Positions 38,749 through 47,281 of a stretch of DNA of 64,000 nucleotides are shown in pieces. The notes under the pieces were generated by a model. It worked only from the letters and a program-made list of their open reading frames with translations, had not been told where the DNA came from and made no database searches. The position numbers and the translations under genes were made by a program. Every line of letters begins with the position of its first letter. Position 1 is the first letter of the stretch. This DNA is from Synechocystis sp. PCC 7509. Its GTDB lineage: Bacteria > Cyanobacteriota > Cyanobacteriia > Cyanobacteriales > Chroococcidiopsidaceae. The stretch lies in assembly GCF_000332075.2 (NCBI RefSeq), contig NZ_ALVU02000001.1, positions 4,042,324 to 4,106,323 on the forward strand, written 5' to 3'.

Positions 38749-39576
38749 TTATAGGATCTTTTCTAACCCATAAATCAAGGACTTTAACAGCAGTACCTTA
38801 CGAATAGCGAGTAATACTCCCGGCATATAACAAGCGCGATCGCTCGTATCGTGACGTAAAGTATAAACTTGACCTGCTGCGCCAAAAATTACTTCTTGAT
38901 GAGCAATTAATCCTGGTAAACGGATGCTATGAATCCTAATTCCTTCCTTTGCTAAACTACCTCTAGCACCGGGTAACTTTTCGGTTTCTTCTACCAAAGC
39001 CGGGTTAAAGGGTTTGCCCATTTCTGCTAATATTTCTGCCGTTTGAATTGCTGTACCGCTTGGTGCGTCGGCTTTTTGATTGTGGTGTAGTTCGATAATT
39101 TCCACATGATCGAAGTATTGAGAAGCAGCGACGGCGGCTTGTTGTAGTAAAACCATTCCAATTGAGAAGTTAGGAATAATTAAGCATCCTGTGCTGGCTT
39201 TATCAGCAAAATCCGCTAGTTCGGCGATTTGCTCGGTACTTAAACCCGTTGTCCCTACTACTGGACGCACCCCATAAGCGATCGCCGACCGAATATTATT
39301 GTAAATAGAGCTTGGGTGAGTAAAATCTACCATCACGGCGGGCTGTTTTTCTTGCGCCGCAAAGGCAAGCATTGGCTCAAACTGATTAGTAATCGGGATT
39401 TCTAACGGTTCGCTTAAACCTGCTAATTCCCCCGCGTCTCGATCTTGGTATTGGGGATTGCGGTCAACTGCGCCCACTAAAGTCATATCTGTTGATTGGG
39501 CGATCGCGCGGATTACTTCACGTCCCATTTTACCCGCCGCACCGTTGACTAGCACGGGAATCGGAGCTTGTGCCAT
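38749..39576 (-). CDS. dapB: 4-hydroxy-tetrahydrodipicolinate reductase
   Basis: NAD(P)H-dependent step of lysine and meso-diaminopimelate synthesis. The cofactor motif is [15 protein letters not shown], then [21 protein letters not shown], the catalytic segment [18 protein letters not shown] and the C-terminal [19 protein letters not shown]. 275 residues, normal. The gene heads a short unit with the membrane protein gene at 38017-38727. Confidence 0.96.
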   Translation of the reverse strand: MAQAPIPVLVNGAAGKMGREVIRAIAQSTDMTLVGAVDRNPQYQDRDAGELAGLSEPLEIPITNQFEPMLAFAAQEKQPAVMVDFTHPSSIYNNIRSAIAYGVRPVVGTTGLSTEQIAELADFADKASTGCLIIPNFSIGMVLLQQAAVAASQYFDHVEIIELHHNQKADAPSGTAIQTAEILAEMGKPFNPALVEETEKLPGARGSLAKEGIRIHSIRLPGLIAHQEVIFGAAGQVYTLRHDTSDRACYMPGVLLAIRKVLLLKSLIYGLEKIL

Positions 39577-39718
39577 GTGTTCTAGATTCTCTTTTTATAG
39601 ATGCTCGTCTCAACTTTAGCAGAAAGAAGACTTTACGCTAATTTTAGGACGGACTTCGCGAGTGTCAATTAAAATCAAATATTGTTACGCTCGAAACAGA
39701 TAGAGAGTTAAATCATTA

Positions 39719-40594
39719 ATGATGACAATTTTGCGTAAATTTACAATATTGTTTTTGTGCCTAACTTTGAGTGTGACAACTCTTGGCTGTGGTGGCGGTA
39801 ACCAAACCGTGCGCCAAAGTCCCAACACACCCCAGCAATCGGCAGCACCTACAAAAATTGCTGATGGGAAATATCCCGTACAGCAAGCAAGTTATAGCGA
39901 TGCAAATGGAGAATACGAGTTATTTTTGCTCAATACTCCCCCCGGTCAACCGCCGAGTTTTCGCACGACAAACTTACAAATGGCAAGGTTAACCGATGAA
40001 GAAATTAAAAGCGGTGAAAAAAGCTATCTGAATGTAACCAACGGACAGCCAGCAATGCACCTCACCGAAGACTTCAAAATTGAGTACAACCACGCTGTAA
40101 CTGAAAATCAAGTCAACCCCCAAACCGGACAACAAGAAACCGTTGTCGTGCGCCGCGAGAATAGCTTTTGGAGTCCCTTTGCTGGCGCTTTGGCAGGTCA
40201 GGCGATCGGTAGCTTGCTATTTAGACCCCAATACTACTTTCCACCTGTCTATCAGCCTGGTGGTGGCGGATTAAGAGGTTTTGGCGGTTATGGTAATTCC
40301 TACGATCGCGCTGTCACCAGTTATCGGACTCGTTACAATGCGCCACCTTTGGAAGTCAGAAATCGAACTAATTTTCGTACTACTGGCGGGATTAGAAGAC
40401 CGTCATCTTCAACGGTACGCCGTTCGCCAAGTTCAAATACAGGTAGCCGTTCTAGTGGTTCTGGTTTTGGCTCTAGCACTTTACGTCCTTCTGGTAATTC
40501 TAATTCCAGCCGTGTTAGGCGACCTTCGTCGGGTAGTTTTGGGAGTGGGAGTCGTTCTAGCGGTTCTCGCAGTCGTTCTAGAAGTCGGCGTTAA
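39719..40594 (+). CDS. putative lipoprotein with Ser/Arg-rich tail
   Basis: 291 residues. Signal peptide with lipobox (LSVTTLGC, lipidated Cys near residue 22), then a proline/glutamine linker. A middle domain follows with KYPVQQASYSDANGEYELFL and MHLTEDFKIEYNH, next the segment SFWSPFAGALAGQAIGSLLF, a Gly/Tyr-rich stretch, and a final 80 residues made mostly of Ser, Arg and Gly. It is probably exported and membrane-anchored. The function is unknown. The two first codons are both ATG. Confidence 0.65.
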   Translation: MMTILRKFTILFLCLTLSVTTLGCGGGNQTVRQSPNTPQQSAAPTKIADGKYPVQQASYSDANGEYELFLLNTPPGQPPSFRTTNLQMARLTDEEIKSGEKSYLNVTNGQPAMHLTEDFKIEYNHAVTENQVNPQTGQQETVVVRRENSFWSPFAGALAGQAIGSLLFRPQYYFPPVYQPGGGGLRGFGGYGNSYDRAVTSYRTRYNAPPLEVRNRTNFRTTGGIRRPSSSTVRRSPSSNTGSRSSGSGFGSSTLRPSGNSNSSRVRRPSSGSFGSGSRSSGSRSRSRSRR

Positions 40595-40617
40595 ATAATC
40601 AAAAAGGGAATAAAACC

Positions 40618-40676
40618 GTAGGGGCGCAATGCATTGCGCCCCTACTATGTTCACCATTGATTTAGAGAACGCTATA
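40618..40676 (+). repeat. dispersed repeat with perfect core palindrome
   Basis: Bases 40618-40645 are a perfect 28-bp palindrome (GTAGGGGCGCAATG and its complement). They are followed by TATGTTCACCATTGATTTAG and GCTATA, as in the long copies at 21097 and 25091. It lies between the convergent lipoprotein and cbiX genes and could act as a hairpin between them. Confidence 0.85.
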
Positions 40677-40689
40677 TTCCCTTTTTTAA

Positions 40690-41670
40690 TTACGGTGTTT
40701 GCCAGATTCTTTGATGATATTGAGCTATATCTGCATAAGGATCGGGGACTGGGTGGCTGTGGTCATGATGGTGATGATGGTGTCCATGACCGTCAGAGTT
40801 GTTTACTCCCGCCGCTAGACGAAATTTGCACATTTCACAGTTCATCTGCACTTGACCTAATTGAGTTTCAATTTCTCGCTCTCGCAACACAGAAAATAAC
40901 TGCGGATGCAAGCCCATTTCTGGCAAACAATCAATTTTTATTTCTGGGTGTTGCTCCTGTTGGGCAAAAGTAAGATCAAAAATCTTTTTGACTAATACCC
41001 CTGTAAATAAAAAGTAGGGCAAAACAATAATTCTTTTGGGGTTGTAAAGTCGAGCGCGGCGAAATCCTTCTTCTAGGCGAGGGTGGGTAATGCCGATAAA
41101 ACAGATTTCGACGGTGGAATAACCGCTACCTTCCCAAAGAATCCGGGCTAGTTTGTACAAGTCGCCGTTGGCATCGGGGTCACTAGCACCACGTCCAACA
41201 AATAATAATACTGTATCCGCGCGATCGCTTTTATCCATAGCATCAAGTTCCGCCAGCCGCGATTTCCATAACTCCACAATCCCCGGATTGATGCCAAAAT
41301 GCCGCCCATAATGAAACTTTACTTGGGGATGCCGAATTCTCGCTCTATCTAATTCGTTAGTAACATCAAATTTGTTATGCCTAGCTGCAAATAACAAAAT
41401 AGGCAATACAGATAGTTCGGTATAACCTCTTTCTACACAAAAATCTACCCCTTGTTGAATTGTTGGTTCTGTTAGTTCCAAAAAACAAGGCAGTACCGGT
41501 CTAGAAATATCTAAGGCTTGATAAGCCGCCGTAAAATCTAAAAAGCTTTGCCGTCCGCAGTCGTCTTTAGTGCCATGACCAATTGTCAGTAAGGGACGAT
41601 GGAGCGGTAACGGTGGTAATTCTAGAGGTGGCGGAGAATGTTCTAAGTTTGTTGTGTTTATAGCAGTCAT
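40690..41670 (-). CDS. cbiX: sirohydrochlorin cobaltochelatase with His-rich tail
   Basis: Inserts cobalt into sirohydrochlorin at the entry to anaerobic cobalamin synthesis. Two CbiX-like halves are visible: [18 protein letters not shown] with the catalytic His in the first, [16 protein letters not shown] in the second. Near the C terminus there is a CEMCKF cysteine pair and then a run of histidines ([15 protein letters not shown]), typical metal storage or delivery segments. 326 residues. A cobalamin riboswitch with a Shine-Dalgarno-sequestering hairpin precedes it, which fits the B12 rather than the siroheme role. Confidence 0.93.
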   Translation of the reverse strand: MTAINTTNLEHSPPPLELPPLPLHRPLLTIGHGTKDDCGRQSFLDFTAAYQALDISRPVLPCFLELTEPTIQQGVDFCVERGYTELSVLPILLFAARHNKFDVTNELDRARIRHPQVKFHYGRHFGINPGIVELWKSRLAELDAMDKSDRADTVLLFVGRGASDPDANGDLYKLARILWEGSGYSTVEICFIGITHPRLEEGFRRARLYNPKRIIVLPYFLFTGVLVKKIFDLTFAQQEQHPEIKIDCLPEMGLHPQLFSVLREREIETQLGQVQMNCEMCKFRLAAGVNNSDGHGHHHHHHDHSHPVPDPYADIAQYHQRIWQTP

Positions 41671-41685
41671 TGAAAATAATTATCC

Positions 41686-41706
41686 TTTCCTGTGCGACGC
41701 AGGAAA
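41686..41706 (-). promoter_or_regulatory. Shine-Dalgarno-sequestering hairpin of the riboswitch
   Basis: Minus-strand stem TTTCCTG/CAGGAAA with a seven-base loop. The descending arm overlaps AGGAAAGGA, the ribosome binding site of cbiX, 12-20 bases before the ATG. It therefore looks like the expression platform, blocking translation when B12 is bound. Confidence 0.7.
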
Positions 41707-41717
41707 TAAATTGAGCT

Positions 41718-41840
41718 AGTGACAATTTCGGCATCCTGGCTAACGGTAACTGAATTTAAGACAATTACAGACTCGTTTACAGTTGCGGCACAGCCCCGGA
41801 CTTGCACCGGAGTTTCCCTAGTTGTCACTGGTAGCGTTTT
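41718..41840 (-). promoter_or_regulatory. cobalamin (B12) riboswitch aptamer
   Basis: On the minus strand the conserved core is present: GGGAAACTCCGGTGCAAGTC, then GGGGCTGTGCCGCAACTGTA, and the B12-box GCCAGGATGCC. The outer stem is closed by AGTGACAA (41718-41725) with TTGTCACT (41822-41829). It is 48 bp from the cbiX start and on the same strand. Family knowledge: such aptamers bind cobalamin and reduce expression of B12 synthesis or uptake genes. Confidence 0.92.
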
Positions 41841-42378
41841 ATTGCTTAGTTATCTTAACCGATTTAGCTTAATTCAAAATCCGGGGGAGGGGGTAAAAAG
41901 CTTTATGACCGATTAATTGCAGCGATTAGAGGTTCAACAACTTTAATTTATTTTCTGTGGCGATCGCACATCAGCGACAATTTTTAGTTATCTAAATATG
42001 CTGACAGTTGTTTAATAACTAAATTTGTAAATTCAACAACAATTCAGCGACTTTTGAGCATAATTGCGCCTAAATATTTGTTTTACTTATAACTGCGATA
42101 ATTTTTTATAAACCAGCCCTTGGGGGGAATATTGCTTTAAAGAAAGCAGCGATCATTAGCATAGAAGTAATAAATGTCTCGGCTCAGGGACTTGATTGGT
42201 AAAACTTTTAAATCACAAAACAAGTTTTTAAACTGAACTTGCTTAGGAGTAAAGAAAAAATTAGATTATTTCCTCTACATATTAATTGAGCAAATGAAGC
42301 GGCGGATTAAATGCAGGTAAAAGTAATATTTTTACCTGCAAAAATCTACAAAAGTTGAACAAAAGGAATCTACAATTT
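41841..42378. other. leader region of the Thr-rich protein gene
   Basis: About 540 bp without a gene between the riboswitch and the start at 42379. One HIP1 site lies at about 41960. A perfect hairpin GCAGGTAAAA/TTTTACCTGC (42313-42339) lies 40 bp before the start codon, followed by AAAAATC rather than a T-run. It is probably part of the mRNA leader. No other structure is recognised. Confidence 0.5.
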
Positions 42379-43074
42379 ATGAAGTCTTCTAGTCTATCTA
42401 AAAATGTCTGGGCAAGTGCTGTTATTTTTGGTTTTGCTACTTTGCTAGTAATGCCTGTTTCTGCTCAAGATAGCCCCAGTACAGGTAGCACGACCGGAAC
42501 TACTACCACCACCCCCAGTACAGGTAGCACGACCGGAATCACTGAAACCACTCCCAGTACAGGTAGCACGACCGGAATCACTGAAACCACCGAAACCACA
42601 AGCCCCAGCACGACCGGAACCGCCACTACAACCCCCAGTACAGGCACGACCGGAACTACTACAACCCCCAGTACAGGTAGTACCGGAATCACTGAAACCA
42701 CCGAAACCACAAGCCCCAGCACGACCGGAACCACTACCACAACCCCCAGTACAGGTAGCACAACCGGAAGTCCTACAACAGGGACAACGACGATACCTGG
42801 AACAAGTAGTACTACGACAGATACAACAACTACAACGACGACTCCTGGAGGTAGTACGACTGAAAGCGTACCAAGCACTACAACGGGTACAGACACAAAT
42901 ACTGGAGCAGCCACTACTTATCAACAAACTAGCCCGACAGCAAGTAGCGATCGCAGTTTTGACTGGGGGTGGTTGGGATTGTTAGGTTTAATTGGTTTAG
43001 CTGGTAGGCTTGCTAAACATCAAACAACTACTGTTTATAGCGATCCTTATCAGACAACTGGATCTAAACACTAA
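42379..43074 (+). CDS. exported Thr/Ser/Pro-repeat protein with WGxxG C terminus
   Basis: 231 residues from ATG 42379, with AAAGGA 11 bases upstream. A signal peptide (about 1-34, ending MPVSAQ) is followed by about 150 residues of degenerate repeats on the theme PSTGSTTG and ITETTETTSPSTTG. The end holds FDWGWLGLLGLIGLAG and then basic residues, the pattern of WGxxGxxG-type cyanobacterial surface proteins with a C-terminal hydrophobic anchor. The function is unknown; adhesion or glycosylation substrates are possible for such sequences. The antisense frames that are open here are shadows of the repeats. Confidence 0.7.
   Translation: MKSSSLSKNVWASAVIFGFATLLVMPVSAQDSPSTGSTTGTTTTTPSTGSTTGITETTPSTGSTTGITETTETTSPSTTGTATTTPSTGTTGTTTTPSTGSTGITETTETTSPSTTGTTTTTPSTGSTTGSPTTGTTTIPGTSSTTTDTTTTTTTPGGSTTESVPSTTTGTDTNTGAATTYQQTSPTASSDRSFDWGWLGLLGLIGLAGRLAKHQTTTVYSDPYQTTGSKH
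42470..42770 (+). repeat. coding tandem repeats of the Thr-rich protein
   Basis: Units such as CCCAGTACAGGTAGCACGAC followed by CGGAA recur at least six times with variable spacers (ACTACTACCAC or ATCACTGAAACCAC). The similarity at DNA level suggests recent expansion by slippage or recombination. Confidence 0.75.
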
Positions 43075-43098
43075 AAAATTGCTTTTTTAATAACGCTT

Positions 43099-43662
43099 CT
43101 ATTTAACAGCTAATAACTTTATTAGCTGTTTTGAGCGATTACGCCCACCTAGTTTTCGAGCAATTGCTATTATCAGTTTTTGCCAGATCAAAACTAACTG
43201 GCGAAGAAAGTTTCTGTGTTGATATCCAAGCCTTGACGACTTCAATAATTTATTAGATACACGTCTTTTTAACCTTTTTTTTGTGCGTCGGCGGAGCATC
43301 TGTGCTATTTGGATTGTTTCTCGTTCTTGCTGAAAAAGGTCTATTTTTTTTGTAGCTAGAACAACTAAACCTGGTCTTTTGTAATGAATGTAGGGAATTG
43401 CTATTAATTTATGCCTAAATATTTTATGGGAAATTTGCGGCGCGTTTTGGTCGCATTTAATTTCATTAGCTGTGACTTTTAACTCAAATAGTGCTGCCTC
43501 TAATTGCTCAGATAGTAAGTTGACTTTTTCTACATTTACCAATAATTTTTGCCAGCCGCTAATTAATTTTTGCGGCTTTTCTCTGTTCAATTGGGGTGAC
43601 AATGGCTCTATAGAACTACAATGCAATGTTTTTTCTGTACCTATAGCAACAAATTTACGCAT
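43099..43662 (-). CDS. basic protein of unknown function
   Basis: 187 residues, ATG at 43662. The N-terminal half is mixed (QLEAALFELKVTANEIKCD suggests a helix). The C-terminal half is strongly basic (MLRRRTKKRLKRRVSNKLLK and GGRNRSKQLIK), as in nucleic-acid-binding or ribosome-associated proteins, but no family is recognised. It is convergent with the Thr-rich protein gene and lies downstream of devBCA on the same strand, 75 bp after devA. Confidence 0.5.
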   Translation of the reverse strand: MRKFVAIGTEKTLHCSSIEPLSPQLNREKPQKLISGWQKLLVNVEKVNLLSEQLEAALFELKVTANEIKCDQNAPQISHKIFRHKLIAIPYIHYKRPGLVVLATKKIDLFQQERETIQIAQMLRRRTKKRLKRRVSNKLLKSSRLGYQHRNFLRQLVLIWQKLIIAIARKLGGRNRSKQLIKLLAVK

Positions 43663-43736
43663 GGTTAGACGGCTTGTAAACCAAATACATTTATGCCATT
43701 ACAATAGTACAAATGAACTATTAAAGCAAGAAGATG

Positions 43737-44441
43737 TTAGCTAGAAGCCGCACTAAGATCAGCATTGCGAGTCAAATAACCATCTTCCATATCGACAATG
43801 CGATCGGCTATATCGAGAATGCGGTTGTCGTGAGTCACCATCAAAATAGTTGAGCCTTGCTCTTTGGCGAGGCGCTGCATAATTTCTACGACATCGCGTC
43901 CAGATTTTTTGTCTAAAGCGGCGGTAGGCTCGTCTGCTAGAACAAGTTTGGGATGATTTACCAAAGCACGCGCGATCGCAATGCGTTGTTTTTGTCCGCC
44001 CGAAAGGTTGTCTGGATAGTAGTTGATGCGTTCTCCCAAGCCCACCGCTTGCAGCATTTCTGTAGATTTTGCTTCAGCTTGTTGCTTAGAAATGCGATCG
44101 TTTAGTTCGATTGACATTTGGACATTTTGCCTAGCACTCAAAAATCCTAGTAAATTATGAGCTTGAAAAATATAGCCAATTTGTCGCCGCATTTGCACTA
44201 ATTTATCTTCATTAGCGCCGTTCAATTGCCGATCTAGAAGTGTTAAATTTCCCTCTTGAACTGAACGCAAGCAACCAATCAAGCTTAGTAGTGTAGTCTT
44301 CCCGGAACCCGAAGGGCCAGTCATAATGACAATTTCTCCAGCATTTATGCTGAGATTAATGTCAAATAAAACTTGTTTTTTGATGTTGCCTTTGCCGTAA
44401 TAATGATTAAGATTTTCAATTGCAATTACAGGTTCTACCAT
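43737..44441 (-). CDS. devA: DevA-type ABC transporter ATPase
   Basis: ATPase of the DevBCA exporter. Walker A is TGPSGSGKTTLL (41-52), the signature LSGGQKQRIAIARAL, and Walker B LVLADEPTAALD, followed by the His switch MVTHDNR. 234 residues. It is the last gene of devB-devC-devA on the minus strand, 19 bp after devC. In heterocyst formers DevBCA with TolC exports envelope glycolipids; relatives in other cyanobacteria export other compounds. Confidence 0.92.
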   Translation of the reverse strand: MVEPVIAIENLNHYYGKGNIKKQVLFDINLSINAGEIVIMTGPSGSGKTTLLSLIGCLRSVQEGNLTLLDRQLNGANEDKLVQMRRQIGYIFQAHNLLGFLSARQNVQMSIELNDRISKQQAEAKSTEMLQAVGLGERINYYPDNLSGGQKQRIAIARALVNHPKLVLADEPTAALDKKSGRDVVEIMQRLAKEQGSTILMVTHDNRILDIADRIVDMEDGYLTRNADLSAASS

Positions 44442-44460
44442 ATTCTTTAACTTTTTTTAA

Positions 44461-45618
44461 CTAGAATATATCCGCAGGATCGGCAGCTTGGAGTTTACGG
44501 ACGGCGATCGCACCAGAAGCACAACACATAATTATAGTTAAAATTACAACAGTTATCGCCCGTTCTGCGGTCATAGCTATTGGTAACAATGTGGCATTTT
44601 TTGCCATAGCATATTGAAACATGGCAAACCCAAACCCTGGAATATAACCTAAAATTGCTAAAATTAAAGCTTCTTGAAATACTACAAGTAGTAAGTATTT
44701 TTGAGTATAGCCCATTGCTTTTAAAGTAGCGTATTCTGGCAAGTGATCGGAAACTTCACTATAAAGAATTTGGTAAACAATCACTGTTCCTACAATAAAG
44801 CCGATAATTGTTCCTAAAGTAAAAATAAATCCGATGGGGGTACTACTTGACCAGTAAGCTTTTTCAAAATCGGTGTATTCTTGTTTAGTTAAAATCTTGA
44901 TATCTTTGGCTAAATAGGTTTTTAATTGCTCTTTAACTATTTTTGGATCTGCGCCAGATTTTAATCTGATTAATCCGATATCAATTAATCCGCGCTGCCT
45001 TTTATCAGCAAATATTTCTAAAAAATTGCGATCGCTAGTAATTATATTTCCGTCTGCTCCAAAAGACGCGCCTAATTCAAATATTCCACCTACTTTAATT
45101 TGCCTGCCTGCGACTTCCGTTGCCACTATTTTTCCCTTATTAAAATCTGTAGTAACATCTCCAAATTCTGGTCTAGAACCGCGATCGAATAACACAACAT
45201 CCGGCAACTTAACTTTATCTAATTTTTCGGAAACCCCAGGCAAAGCAAACAATCGATCTTCTGGGTTTATCCCAATTACCTGAATATTACGCAGCTTGCG
45301 AGTTTGGGGATTTTTCCAGCTAGTAAAATCTAAATATATTGGATGTACAGATTTTACAGATTGCAATCCTAATGCTTGATACAAACGCCTTTGAGAAAAG
45401 GGTTCCATTGAAAGTAAAGCATCAGATTGAGGATTAATCAGTACAATATCTGTCTCTAAACTGTCATGCAGGCGGACATTAGAATTAAACAATGCTTCTC
45501 GAAACCCAAGCTGCATAAACATGAGAATATCTGCAAAAGCAATTCCTGATAGAGCAATCAAAAGCCGAGGTTTTTCTCTAGTTAATTGCAACCATGCCAA
45601 AGGGATTTTTTTAAACAT
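44461..45618 (-). CDS. devC: DevC-type ABC transporter permease
   Basis: 385 residues with the MacB/FtsX-like plan: one N-terminal membrane helix (LIALSGIAFADILMFMQLGF), a large periplasmic domain, then three helices (IGFIFTLGTIIGFIVGTVIV; AILGYIPGFGFAMFQYAMA; AITVVILTIIMCCASGAIAV). It contains the YATLKAMGYTQKYLL coupling motif and ends KLQAADPADIF, as in DevC. It lies 14 bp after devB. Confidence 0.92.
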   Translation of the reverse strand: MFKKIPLAWLQLTREKPRLLIALSGIAFADILMFMQLGFREALFNSNVRLHDSLETDIVLINPQSDALLSMEPFSQRRLYQALGLQSVKSVHPIYLDFTSWKNPQTRKLRNIQVIGINPEDRLFALPGVSEKLDKVKLPDVVLFDRGSRPEFGDVTTDFNKGKIVATEVAGRQIKVGGIFELGASFGADGNIITSDRNFLEIFADKRQRGLIDIGLIRLKSGADPKIVKEQLKTYLAKDIKILTKQEYTDFEKAYWSSSTPIGFIFTLGTIIGFIVGTVIVYQILYSEVSDHLPEYATLKAMGYTQKYLLLVVFQEALILAILGYIPGFGFAMFQYAMAKNATLLPIAMTAERAITVVILTIIMCCASGAIAVRKLQAADPADIF

Positions 45619-45632
45619 TATTTTTTTAATAG

Positions 45633-46943
45633 TTAAATATTAATTGCGACAACAACCTTGGCATTAGTCAAACCAGAAACTTTCCGACTAGATTGAGATT
45701 CGAGATTAATTTTAACTTCAACAACTCTAGCATCTACATCTGCCGATGGATCACTATCAATTACATCTTGCTTGCCAACTAGCCTACCAATTTCTGTTAC
45801 CGTCCCCTTAATTTCGCCATTAAAAGCCCGATTATCGCTAGTAACAGTTGCTTTTTGTCCGAGACGAATTTTACTAATATCTTCCTCCAGGACTTCAGCT
45901 ACTACTACCATTGAATCAGTTCTACCCATTTCCACAATGCCCTCATTACTAATATTTTCTCCGGGCTTACTATGGATTTTCATAATTTCCCCAGTTTGGG
46001 GCGCGGTAACATAAGTCAATGCTAATTGAGCTTGAACTTGCTTAACACCAGAAATTGCGCTATTAACTTCTGCTTGGGCTATTTGCACATCTACCGGGCG
46101 AACTTCGGTAATTTTATTTAGAGTGGCTTTTGCTTCATTAATTTGCTGAATTAAAGTAGCAATGACTCGCTCTTTATTTGCTCTAGCTTCAATTAGCTGC
46201 TGCTGAAGGATTCCGACTCTTTCACGACGGGTAGCTTGACTTTCATTGACTTGTTCAGTAGTAGTTACTGCACTCAATCGTCTTTGTTCTAATTCTTGAG
46301 CAGAAATCGCCCCACTACTATATAAATCTTGATAGCGTTGCAGATCGCTTTGAGCATTACGTCGTTCAGCTTCGGTACGCGCTACTGTGGCTTGGAGAGT
46401 TTCATTTTGCCCTTGTAGTTCAGCTTGCAAACGGGCAATTGTAGCATCATTGGCTTTATTTTCACCACTCAATTGAGCTTGCAAACGCGCGATGGTTGCT
46501 TGCTGTGCTTGGATTTCGCCTATTTGCGCCCCAGCTTTGACTTTGGCTAGATTAGCACGGGCAACTTCTACTTGTTGTTTGACTGCGTCTAAATCCGCCG
46601 CCGTGCGATCGCGATTGTCTAAAATTGCCAGTATTTGTCCAGCCATAACTAATTGCCCAACTTTGACTAATACTTTTTCAACCCTAGCTCCCGTACCTTG
46701 AGCCGAGCTTGGAGCAGACACCTTAATTACTTCTCCTTGAGGCTCCAGTCGTCCTAAAGCGATCGCCGATTCAATTACAGGAGTAGGGATAACTACAGGG
46801 GTTGTAGTAGCTTGTGGCTGCAATGCTTTAAAAGCCACTGCACCAACGATCGCACTAGCGACGACAGCTAAACCTATCTTCCAGCGATTTTTGGGCTTTA
46901 AAGACTCTACTTTTTCGATTGGTTGTTCGATCGTGCTAGACAT
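45633..46943 (-). CDS. devB: DevB-type membrane fusion protein (HlyD family)
   Basis: Periplasmic adaptor linking the DevCA inner-membrane pump to an outer-membrane channel. 436 residues: an N-terminal anchor helix (WKIGLAVVASAIVGAVAF), then GRLEPQGEVIKVSAPSSAQG, a very long alpha-hairpin coiled coil (about residues 125-300, rich in Ala/Gln/Glu), a lipoyl-like half motif (TYVTAPQTGEIMKIHSKPGE) and a beta-barrel end with GQKATVTSDNRAFNGEIKGT. It is the first gene of the operon; the ATG is at 46943. Confidence 0.92.
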   Translation of the reverse strand: MSSTIEQPIEKVESLKPKNRWKIGLAVVASAIVGAVAFKALQPQATTTPVVIPTPVIESAIALGRLEPQGEVIKVSAPSSAQGTGARVEKVLVKVGQLVMAGQILAILDNRDRTAADLDAVKQQVEVARANLAKVKAGAQIGEIQAQQATIARLQAQLSGENKANDATIARLQAELQGQNETLQATVARTEAERRNAQSDLQRYQDLYSSGAISAQELEQRRLSAVTTTEQVNESQATRRERVGILQQQLIEARANKERVIATLIQQINEAKATLNKITEVRPVDVQIAQAEVNSAISGVKQVQAQLALTYVTAPQTGEIMKIHSKPGENISNEGIVEMGRTDSMVVVAEVLEEDISKIRLGQKATVTSDNRAFNGEIKGTVTEIGRLVGKQDVIDSDPSADVDARVVEVKINLESQSSRKVSGLTNAKVVVAINI

Positions 46944-47095
46944 GGCGATCGCTTTTCTATAGATTAAAAACTTTACCTTTCAAACTTTAAAGTACAACTT
47001 ACGCTAAGTATCCGCAAGCAAAGTAATCTATTACCGATAAATAGTGCATATTTTCTAGTTTGTCGTAATTATCTGCGAGAAATACTATCGATAAA

Positions 47096-47269
47096 TACTT
47101 TACTCAAAGTCATCTTACCAAGGAAAAGCCATTTGTTCCGGTCGGTGCAGCAGGAGCTAAACTCATTGATTATCCGGGTATTGGTGAGTCTCAAGAGCGC
47201 GACGAAGAATACCGTAAACTGTATAAAAAGCTTCTTCCAGAGTTGGATGTAGTTTTGTGGTTAGTTTAA
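47096..47269 (+). pseudogene. remnant of a YeeP/Era-like GTPase gene
   Basis: A plus-strand frame without a start codon encodes PFVPVGAAGAKLIDYPGIGE, then RDEEYRKLYKKLLPELDVVL and ends WLV-stop. The IDYPG is a G3 (DxxG) motif, and the following Arg-Asp-Glu-Tyr...LPELD segment is what follows it in 50S-binding-type GTPases near YeeP. The P-loop (G1), the G4 motif and everything else are gone; a stop precedes it at 47093. It overlaps no other gene and lies just before the mutL stop. Confidence 0.6.
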
Positions 47270-47281
47270 TAGAGATATTTT

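Noticed and set aside
42445-42927. Two long minus-strand frames encoding Cys/Gly- or Val-rich repeats
   Set aside because: They arise from the repetitive DNA of the Thr-rich exported protein on the plus strand, which has a signal peptide, ribosome site and C-terminal anchor.
43737-46943. devBCA as proof of a heterocyst-forming organism
   Set aside because: DevBCA-type exporters also occur in non-heterocystous cyanobacteria, so the operon alone does not decide.
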